A stretch of 64,000 bases of DNA, from contig NC_092564.1 of assembly GCF_037975245.1 (NCBI RefSeq), forward strand, positions 10,208,484 to 10,272,483, given 5' to 3'. Shown here one piece after another: positions 1-9,735 of the stretch. The first letter of the stretch is position 1. The number at the start of each line of letters is the position of its first letter. The stretch is from Apostichopus japonicus. Its lineage: Eukaryota; Echinodermata; Holothuroidea; Aspidochirotida; Stichopodidae. Made by a program: the position numbers and the translations under genes. The notes beneath the pieces are model-generated. The model had not been told where the DNA came from, did not search any database, and was given only the letters and a program-made list of their open reading frames with translations.

Positions 1-24
1 AAGAGAGTCTCGATCATCAGCTCG

Positions 25-54
25 TACAGTGCGCCGAGCCATCGCGCCACTGTA
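25..54. other. Bulged hairpin of the monomer (representative copy; one per monomer)
   Basis: TACAGTG (25-31) pairs with CACTGTA (48-54). An inner CGC (32-34) pairs with GCG (44-46), with one bulged C at 47 and a 9-nt loop, CGAGCCATC. In the common GCGCGGAG variant the inner stem lengthens to CGCG/CGCG with a 7-nt loop. The ACGGTG variant keeps pairing as a G-U wobble in plus-strand RNA. The hairpin overlaps the minus-strand A-box-like segment. Its conservation suggests structural constraint or origin as part of a folded RNA gene; no function is shown. Confidence 0.6.
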
Positions 55-112
55 TGGACTGAGAGTATAGGTGGATTAACTAATACTTACAGCTCCCCGT
101 GTAGGCACTTGC

Positions 113-213
113 TGTAAAAGATCGGCAAAAGACGTCATCACCCGGGGTTCGAACCACGGATGCAAAAGAGAGTCTCGATCATCAGCTCGTACAGTGCGCC
201 GAGCCATCGCGCC
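113..213 (-). promoter_or_regulatory. tRNA-like, pol III internal-promoter-like element (representative copy; one per monomer)
   Basis: Read on the minus strand from 206, TGGCTCGG resembles an A box (consensus TRGCNNAGY, with G for A at position 7). GCTC (complement of 201-204) can pair with GAGC (complement of 185-188) as a 4-bp D stem around a 12-nt loop. GGTTCGAACC (146-155) matches the tRNA B box and starts 51 nt after the A box, against 44 in an ordinary tRNA. T4 tracts (complements of 127-130 and 116-119) follow within about 40 nt, as pol III terminators would. Against a true tRNA, the putative acceptor strands do not pair, the T stem has two mismatches, and a T4 tract (complement of 164-167) lies between the boxes. 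I infer origin from a tRNA gene or tRNA-type SINE; transcription is unknown. Confidence 0.5.
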
Positions 214-1815
214 ACTGTATGGACTGAGATATTAGGTGGATTAACTAATACTTACAGCTCCCCGTGTAGGCACTTGCTGTAAAAGATCGGCAAAAGACGT
301 CATCACCCGGGGTTCGAACCACGGATGCAAAAGAGAGTCTCGATCATCAGCTCGCACAGTGCGCGGAGCCATCGCGCCACTGTATGGACTGAGAGATTAG
401 GTGGATTAACTAATACTTACAGCTCCCCGTGTAGGCACTTGCTGTAAAAGATCGGCAAAAGACGTCATCACCCGGGGTTCGAACCACGGATGCAAAAGAG
501 AGTCTCGATCATCAGCTCGCACAGTGCGCGGAGCCATCGCGCCACTGTATGGACTGAGAGATTAGGTGGATTAACTAATACTTACAGCTCCCCGTGTAGG
601 CACTTGCTGTAAAAGATCGGCAAAAGACGTCATCACCCGGGGTTCGAACCACGGATGCAAAAGAGAGTCTCGATCATCAGCTCGCACAGTGCGCGGAGCC
701 ATCGCGCCACTGTATGGACTGAGAGATTAGGTGGATTAACTAATACTTACAGCTCCCCGTGTAGGCACTTGCTGTAAAAGATCGGCAAAAGACGTCATCA
801 CCCGGGGTTCGAACCACGGATGCAAAAGAGAGTCTCGATCATCAGCTCGCACAGTGCGCGGAGCCATCGCGCCACTGTATGGACTGAGAGATTAGGTGGA
901 TTAACTAATACTTACAGCTCCCCGTGTAGGCACTTGCTGTAAAAGATGGGCAAAAGACGTCATCACCCGGGGTTCGAACCACGGATGCAAAAGAGAGTCT
1001 CGATCATCAGCTCGCACAGTGCGCGGAGCCATCGCGCCACTGTATGGACTGAGAGATTAGGTGGATTAACTAATACTTACAGCTCCCCGTGTAGGCACTT
1101 GTGGTAAAAGATCGGCAAAAGACGTCATCACCCGGGGTTCGAACCACGGATGCAAAAGAGAGTCTCGATCATCAGCTCGCACAGTGCGCGGAGCCATCGC
1201 GCCACTGTATGGACTGAGATATTAGGTGGATTAACTAATACTTACAGCTCCCCGTGTAGGCACTTGCTGTAAAAGATCGGCAAAAGACGTCATCACCCGG
1301 GGTTCGAACCACGGATGCAAAAGAGAGTCTCGATCATCAGCTCGCACAGTGCGCCAAGCCATCGCGCCACTGTATGGACTGAGATATTAGGTGGATTAAC
1401 TAATACTTACAGCTCCCCGTGTAGGCACTTGCTGTAAAAGATCGGCAAAAGACGTCATCACCCGGGGTTCGAACCACGGATGCAAAAGAGAGTCTCGATC
1501 ATCAGCTCGCACAGTGCGCCGAGCCATCGCGCCACTGTATGGACTGAGAGATTAGGTGGATTAACTAATACTTACAGCTCCCCGTGTAGGCACTTGCTGT
1601 AAAAGATCGGCAAAAGACGTCATCACCCGGGGTTCGAACCACGGATGCAAAAGAGAGTCTCGAACTCCAGCTCGTAAAGTGCGCCGAGCCATCGCGCCAC
1701 TGTATGGACTGAGATATTAGGTGGATTAACTAATACTTACAGCTCCCCGTGTAGGCACTTGCTGTAAAAGATCGGCAAAAGACGTCATCACCCGGGGTTC
1801 GAACCACGGATGCAA

Positions 1816-4125
1816 AAGAGAGTCTCGATCATCAGCTCGTACAGTGCGCCAAGCCATCGCGCCACTGTATGGACTGAGATATAAGGTGGATTAACTAATA
1901 CTTACAGCTCCCCGTGTAGGCACTTGCTGTAAAAGATCGGCAAAAGACGTCATCACCCGGGGTTCGAACCACGGATGCAAAAGAGAGTCTCGATCATCAG
2001 CTCGCACAGTGCGCCAAGCCATCGCGCCACTGTATGGACTGAGAGATTACGTGGATTAACTAATACTTACAGCTCCCCGTGTAGGCACTTGCTGTAAAAG
2101 ATCGGCAAAAGACGTCATCACCCGGGGTTCGAACCACGGATGCAAAAGAGAGTCTCGATCATCAGCTCGCACAGTGCGCCAAGCCATCGCGCCACTGTAT
2201 GGACTGAGAGATTAGGTGGATTAACTAATACTTACAGCTCCCCGTGTAGGCACTTGCTGTAAAAGATCGGCAAAAGACGTCATCACCCGGGGTTCGAACC
2301 ACGGATGCAAAAGAGAGTCTCGATCATCAGCTCGCACAGTGCGCCAAGCCATCGCGCCACTGTATGGACTGAGAGATTAGGTGGATTAACTAATACTTAC
2401 AGCTCCCCGTGTAGGCACTTGCTGTAAAAGATCGGCAAAAGACGTCATCACCCGGGGTTCGAACCACGGATGCAAAAGAGAGTCTCGATCATCAGCTCGC
2501 ACAGTGCGCGGAGCCATCGCGCCACTGTATGGACTGAGAGATTAGGTGGATTAACTAATACTTACAGCTCCCCGTGTAGGCACTTGCTGTAAAAGATCGG
2601 CAAAAGACGTCATCACCCGGGGTTCGAACCACGGATGCAAAAGAGAGTCTCGATCATCAGCTCGTACAGTGCGCGGAGCCATCGCGCCACTGTATGGACT
2701 GAGAGACTAGGTGGATTAACTAATACTTACAGCTCCCCGTGTAGGCACTTGCTGTAAAAGATCGGCAAAAGACGTCATCACCCGGGGTTCGAACCACGGA
2801 TGCAAAAGAGAGTCTCGATCATCAGCTCGTACAGTGCCCCGAGCCATCGCGCCACTGTATGGACTGAGAGATTAGGTGGATTAACTAATACTTACAGCTC
2901 CCCGTGTAGGCACTTGCTGTAAAAGATCGGCAAAAGACGTCATCACCCGGGGTTCGAACCACGGATGCAAAAGAGAGTCTCGATCATCAGCTCGTACAGT
3001 GCGCCAAGCCATCGCGCCACTGTATGGACTGAGATATAAGGTGGATTAACTAATACTTACAGCTCCCCGTGTAGGCACTTGCTGTAAAAGATCGGCAAAA
3101 GACGTCATCACCCGGGGTTCGAACCACGGATGCAAAAGAGAGTCTCGATCATCAGCTCGCACAGTGCGCCAAGCCATCGCGCCACTGTATGGACTGAGAG
3201 ATTACGTGGATTAACTAATACTTACAGCTCCCCGTGTAGGCACTTGCTGTAAAAGATCGGCAAAAGACGTCATCACCCGGGGTTCGAACCACGGATGCAA
3301 AAGAGAGTCTCGATCATCAGCTCGCACAGTGCGCCAAGCCATCGCGCCACTGTATGGACTGAGAGATTAGGTGGATTAACTAATACTTACAGCTCCCCGT
3401 GTAGGCACTTGCTGTAAAAGATCGGCAAAAGACGTCATCACCCGGGGTTCGAACCACGGATGCAAAAGAGAGTCTCGATCATCAGCTCGCACAGTGCGCC
3501 AAGCCATCGCGCCACTGTATGGACTGAGAGATTAGGTGGATTAACTAATACTTACAGCTCCCCGTGTAGGCACTTGCTGTAAAAGATCGGCAAAAGACGT
3601 CATCACCCGGGGTTCGAACCACGGATGCAAAAGAGAGTCTCGATCATCAGCTCGCACAGTGCGCGGAGCCATCGCGCCACTGTATGGACTGAGAGATTAG
3701 GTGGATTAACTAATACTTACAGCTCCCCGTGTAGGCACTTGCTGTAAAAGATCGGCAAAAGACTTCATCACCCGGGGTTCGAACCACGGATGCAAAAGAG
3801 AGTCTCGATCATCAGCTCGTACAGTGCGCGGAGCCATCGCGCCACTGTATGGACTGAGAGACTAGGTGGATTAACTAATACTTACAGCTCCCCGTGTAGG
3901 CACTTGCTGTAAAAGATCGGCAAAAGACGTCATCACCCGGGGTTCGAACCACGGATGCAAAAGAGAGTCTCGATCATCAGCTCGTACAGTGCCCCGAGCC
4001 ATCGCGCCACTGTATGGACTGAGAGATTAGGTGGATTAACTAATACTTACAGCTCCCCGTGTAGGCACTTGCTGTAAAAGATCGGCAAAAGACGTCATCA
4101 CCCGGGGTTCGAACGACGGATGCAA
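1816..4125. repeat. Tandem higher-order repeat, two copies of a 7-monomer (1155-bp) block
   Basis: Block 1816-2970 is followed directly by a near-identical block, 2971-4125. Private variants recur at exactly 1155 bp: GATATAAGG (1881 and 3036), ATTACGTGG (2046 and 3201), GAGACTAGG (2706 and 3861) and GTGCCCCGAG (2836 and 3991). By eye I noticed only two differences, GACTTCATCA near 3763 and GAACGACGG near 4111, both in the second copy. The block is an exact multiple of the monomer, as expected from unequal exchange in register. Confidence 0.93.
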
Positions 4126-7100
4126 AAGAGAGTCTCGATCATCAGCTCATACGGTGCGCGGAGCCATCGCGCCACTGTACGGACTGAGATATTAGGTGGA
4201 TTAACTAATACTTACAGCTCCCCGTGTAGGCACTTGCTGTAAAAGATCGGCAAAAGACGTCATCACCCGGGGTTCGAACCACGGATGCAAAAGAGAGTCT
4301 CGATCATCAGCTCGTACAGTGCGCCAAGCCATCGCGCCACTGTATGGACTGAGATATTAGGTGGATTAACTAATACTTACAGCTCCCCGTGTAGGCACTT
4401 GCTGTAAAAGATCGGCAAAAGACGTCATCACCCGGGGTTCGAACCACGGATGCAAAAGAGAGTCTCGATCATCAGCTCGCACAGTGCGCGGAGCCATCGC
4501 GCCACTGTATGGACTGAGAGATTAGGTGGATTAACTAATACTTACAGCTCCCCGTGTAGGCACTTGCTGTAAAAGATTGGCAAAAGACGTCATCACCCGG
4601 GGTTCGAACCACGGATGCAAAAGAGAGTCTCGATCATCAGCTCGTACAGTGCGCCGAGCCATCGCGCCACTGTATGGACTGAGAGATTAGGTGGATTAAC
4701 TAATACTTACAGCTCCCCGTGTAGGCACTTGCTGTAAAAGATCGGCAAAAGACGTCATCACCCGGGGTTCGAACCACGGATGCAAAAGAGAGTCTCGATC
4801 ATCAGCTCGCACAGTGCGCCAAGCCATCGCGCCACTGTATGGACTGAGAGATTAGGTGGATTAACTAATACTTACAGCTCCCCGTGTAGGCACTTGCTGT
4901 AAAAGATCGGCAAAAGACGTCATCACCCGGGGTTCGAACCACGGATGCAAAAGAGAGTCTCGATCATCAGCTCGTACAGTGCGCCAAGCCATCGCGCCAC
5001 TGTATGGACTGAGATATTAGGTGGATTAACTAATACTTACAGCTCCCCGTGTAGGCACTTGCTGTAAAAGATCGGCAAAAGACGTCATCACCCGGGGTTC
5101 GAACCACGGATGCAAAAGAGAGTCTCGATTATCAGCTCGTACAGTGCGCCGAGCCATCGCGCCACTGTATGGACTGAGAGATTAGGTGGATTAACTAATA
5201 CTTACAGCTCCCCGTGTAGGCACTTGCTGTAAAAGATCGGCAAAAGACGTCATCACCCGGGGTTCGAACCACGGATGCAAAAGAGAGTCTCGATCATCAG
5301 CTCGCACAGTGCGCGGAGCCATCGCGCCACTGTATGGACTGAGAGATTAGGTGGATTAACTAATACTTACAGCTCCCCGTGTAGGCACTTGCTGTAAAAG
5401 ATCGGCAAAAGACGTCATCACCCGGGGTTCGAACCACGGATGCAAAAGAGAGTCTCGATCATCAGCTCGCACAGTGCGCGGAGCCATCGCGCCACTGTAT
5501 GGACTGAGAGATTAGGTGGATTAACTAATACTTACAGCTCCCCGTGTAGGCACTTGCTGTAAAAGATCGGCAAAAGACGTCATCACCCGGGGTTCGAACC
5601 ACGGATGCGAAAGAGAGTCTCGATCATCAGCTCGCACAGTGCGCGGAGCCATCGCGCCACTGTATGGACTGAGAGATTAGGTGGATTAACTAATACTTAC
5701 AGCTCCCCGTGTAGGCACTTGCTGTAAAAGATCGGCAAAAGACGTCATCACCCGGGGTTCGAACCACGGATGCAAAAGAGAGTCTCGATCATCAGCTCGC
5801 ACAGTGCGCGGAGCCATCGCGCCACTGTATGGACTGAGATATTAGGTGGATTAACTAATACTTACAGCTCCCCGTGTAGGCACTTGCTGTAAAAGATCGG
5901 CAAAAGACGTCATCACCCGGGGTTCGAACCACGGATGCAAAAGAGAGTCTCGATCATCAGCTCGCACAGTGCGCCAAGCCATCGCGCCACTGTATGGACT
6001 GAGATATTAGGTGGATTAACTAATACTTACAGCTCCCCGTGTAGGCACTTGCTGTAAAAGATCGGCAAAAGACGTCATCACCCGGGGTTCGAACCACGGA
6101 TGCAAAAGAGAGTCTCGATCATTAGCTCGTACAGTGCGCCGAGCCATCGCGCCACTGTATGGACTGAGAGATTAGGTGGATTAACTAATACTTACAGCTC
6201 CCCGTGTAGGCACTTGCTGTAAAAGATCGGCAAAAGACGTCATCACCCGGGGTTCGAACCACGGATGCAAAAGAGAGTCTCGATCATCAGCTCGTACAGT
6301 GCGCCGAGCCATCGCGCCACTGTATGGACTGAGATATTAGGTGGATTAACTAATACTTACAGCTCCCCGTGTAGGCACTTGCTGTAAAAGATCGGTAAAA
6401 GACGTCCACACCCGGGGTTCGAACCACGGATGCAAAAGAGAGTCTCGATCATCAGCTCGTACAGTGCGCCGAGCCATCGCGCCACTGTATGGACTGAGAT
6501 ATTAGGTGGATTAACTAATACTTACAGCTCCCCGTGTAGGCACTTGCTGTAAAAGATCGGCAAAAGACGTCATCACCCGGGGTTCGAACCACGGATGCAA
6601 AAGAGAGTCTCGATCATCAGCTCGCACAGTGCGCGGAGCCATCGCGCCACTGTATGGACTGAGAGATTAGGTGGATTAACTAATACTTACAGCTCCCCGT
6701 GTAGGCACTTGCTGTAAAAGATCAGCAAAAGACGTCATCACCCGGGGTTCGAACCACGGATGCAAACGAGAGTCTCGATCATCAGCTCGTACAGTGCGCG
6801 GAGCCATCGCGCCACTGTACGGACTGAGATATTAGGTGGATTATCTAATCCTTACAGCTCCCCGTGTAGGCACTTGTTGTTAAAGATCGGCAAAAGACGT
6901 CATCACCCGGGGTTCGAACCACGGATGCAAAAGAGTGTCTCGATCATCAGCTCGCACAGTGCGCCGAGCCATCGCGCCACTGTACGGACTGAGAGATTAG
7001 GTGGATTAACTAATACTTACAGCTCCCCGTGTAGGCACTTGCTGTTAAAGATCGGCAAAAGACGTCATCACCCGGGGTTCGAACCACGGATGCAAACGAG

Positions 7101-7425
7101 AGTCTCGATCATCAGCTCGTACAGTGCGCCGAGCCATCGCGCCACTGTATGGACTGAGAGATTAGGTGGATTAACTAATACTTACAGCTTCCCGTGTAGG
7201 CACTTGCTGTAAAAGATCGGCAAAAGACGTCATCACCCGGGGTTCGAACCACGGATGCAAAAGAGAGTCTCGATCATCAGCTCATACGGTGCGCGGAGCC
7301 ATCGCGCCACTGTACGGACTGAGAGATTAGGTGGATTAACTAATACTTACAGCTCCCCGTGTAGGCACTTGCTGTAAAAGATCGGCAAAAGACGTCATCA
7401 CCCGGGGTTCGAACCACGGATGCAA

Positions 7426-9735
7426 AAGAGAGTCTCGATCATCAGCTCATACGGTGCGCGGAGCCATCGCGCCACTGTACGGACTGAGATATTAGGTGGA
7501 TTAACTAATACTTACAGCTCCCCGTGTAGGTACTTGCTGTAAAAGATCGGCAAAAGACGTCATCACCCGGGGTTCGAACCACGGATGCAAAAGAGAGTCT
7601 CGAACTCCAGCTCGTACAGTGCGCCGAGCCATCGCGCCACTGTATGGACTGAGATATTAGGTGGATTAACTAATACTTACAGCTCCCCGTGTAGGCACTT
7701 GCTGTAAAAGATCGGCAAAAGACGTCATCACCCGGGGTTCGAACCACGGATGCAAAAGAGAGTCTCGATCATCAGCTCGTACAGTGCGCCAAGCCATCGC
7801 GCCACTGTATGGACTGAGATATAAGGTGGATTAACTAATACTTACAGCTCCCCGTGTAGGCACTTGCTGTAAAAGATCGGCAAAAGACGTCATCACCCGG
7901 GGTTCGAACCACGGATGCAAAAGAGAGTCTCGATCATCAGCTCGCACAGTGCGCCAAGCCATCGCGCCACTGTATGGACTGAGAGATTAGGTGGATTAAC
8001 TAATACTTACAGCTCCCCGTGTAGGCACTTGCTGTAAAAGATCGGCAAAAGACGTCATCACCCGCTGTTCGAACCACGGATGCAAAAGAGAGTCTCGATC
8101 ATCAGCTCGCACAGTGCGCCAAGCCATCGCGCCACTGTATGGACTGAGAGATTAGGTGGATTAACTAATACTTACAGCTCCCCGTGTAGGCACTTGCTGT
8201 AAAAGATCGGCAAAAGACGTCATCACCCGGGGTTCGAACCACGGATGCAAAAGAGAGTCTCGATCATCAGCTCGCACAGTGCGCCTAGCCATCGCGCCAC
8301 TGTATGGACTGAGAGATTAGGTGGATTAACTAATACTTACAGCTCCCCGTGTAGGCACTTGCTGTAAAAGATCGGCAAAAGACGTCATCACCCGGGGTTC
8401 GAACCACGGATGCAAAAGAGAGTCTCGATCATCAGCTCGCACAGTGCGCCAAGCCATCGCGCCACTGTATGGACTGAGATATTAGGTGGATTAACTAATA
8501 CTTACAGCTCCCCGTGTAGGCACTTGCTGTAAAAGATCGGCAAAAGACGTCATCACCCGGGGTTCGAACCACGGATGCAAAAGAGAGTCTCGATCATCAG
8601 CTCATACGGTGCGCGGAGCCATCGCGCCACTGTACGGACTGAGATATTAGGTGGATTAACTAATACTTACAGCTCCCCGTGTAGGTACTTGCTGTAAAAG
8701 ATCGGCAAAAGACGTCATCACCCGGGGTTCGAACCACGGATGCAAAAGAGAGTCTCGAACTCCAGCTCGTACAGTGCGCCGAGCCATCGCGCCACTGTAT
8801 GGACTGAGATATTAGGTGGATTAACTAATACTTACAGCTCCCCGTGTAGGCACTTGCTGTAAAAGATCGGCAAAAGACGTCATCACCCGGGGTTCGAACC
8901 ACGGATGCAAAAGAGAGTCTCGATCATCAGCTCGTACAGTGCGCCAAGCCATCGCGCCACTGTATGGACTGAGATATAAGGTGGATTAACTAATACTTAC
9001 AGCTCCCCGTGTAGGCACTTGCTGTAAAAGATCGGCAAAAGACGTCATCACCCGGGGTTCGAACCACGGATGCAAAAGAGAGTCTCGATCATCAGCTCGC
9101 ACAGTGCGCCAAGCCATCGCGCCACTGTATGGACTGAGAGATTAGGTGGATTAACTAATACTTACAGCTCCCCGTGTAGGCACTTGCTGTAAAAGATCGG
9201 CAAAAGACGTCATCACCCGCTGTTCGAACCACGGATGCAAAAGAGAGTCTCGATCATCAGCTCGCACAGTGCGCCAAGCCATCGCGCCACTGTATGGACT
9301 GAGAGATTAGGTGGATTAACTAATACTTACAGCTCCCCGTGTAGGCACTTGCTGTAAAAGATCGGCAAAAGACGTCATCACCCGGGGTTCGAACCACGGA
9401 TGCAAAAAAGAGTCTCGATCATCAGCTCGCACAGTGCGCGGAGCCATCGCGCCACTGTATGGACTGAGAGATTAGGTGGATTAACTAATACTTACAGCTC
9501 CCCGTGTAGGCACTTGCTGTAAAAGATCGGCAAAAGACGTCATCACCCGGGGTTCGAACCACGGATGCAAAAGAGAGTCTCGATCATCAGCTCGCACAGT
9601 GCGCCAAGCCATCGCGCCACTGTATGGACTGAGATATTAGGTGGATTAACTAATACTTACAGCTCCCCGTGTAGGCACTTGCTGTTAAAGATCGGCAAAA
9701 GACGTCATCACCCGGGGTTCGAACCACGGATGCAA
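7426..9735. repeat. Second tandem 7-monomer (1155-bp) higher-order repeat
   Basis: Monomers from about 7426 recur from about 8581. Shared private variants are CTCATACGG (7441/8596 region), GTAGGTACTTG, CTCGAACTCCAG, GATATAAGG (7821 and 8976) and CCCGCTGTTCG (8061 and 9216), all 1155 bp apart. The CTCGAACTCCAG and GATATAAGG monomers are also adjacent at 1651-1980, so this block is related to the 1816-4125 block. A further partial copy lies 1485 bp (9 monomers) on, with GATATAAGG at 10461. The AGCTTCCCG/CTCATACGG segment around 7190-7300 recurs 2640 bp (16 monomers) later, around 9830-9940. Confidence 0.88.

Noticed and set aside
147-163. CENP-B box (TTCGNNNNANNCGGG) over the TTCGAACCACGG segment
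   Set aside because: TTCG and the central A are in place, but the CGGG part reads GATG. The match is too weak to call.
1-165. 5S rRNA or spliced-leader RNA tandem genes
   Set aside because: No 5S internal control region or recognisable 5S fold was seen, and no Sm-binding site follows the GTAAGT motif on the minus strand.
113-213. Functional tRNA gene in each monomer
   Set aside because: Acceptor strands do not pair on either strand, the T stem is mismatched in the majority sequence, no convincing anticodon arm forms, and a T4 tract interrupts the minus-strand version. Kept only as a tRNA-like element.
82-246. U1 snRNA-like repeat (ATACTTAC at the start, unit length about that of U1)
   Set aside because: Only eight bases match the U1 5' end. 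The U1 stem-loops and an Sm site are absent, so the match reflects only a splice-donor complement.
6760-7212. 150-codon plus-strand ORF in the satellite
   Set aside because: It is the 55-codon translation of the monomer read through because TGTAAAAG is TGTTAAAG in two adjacent copies. It is repeat-derived, has no independent start context, and the same frame is closed by TAA in nearly every other monomer.
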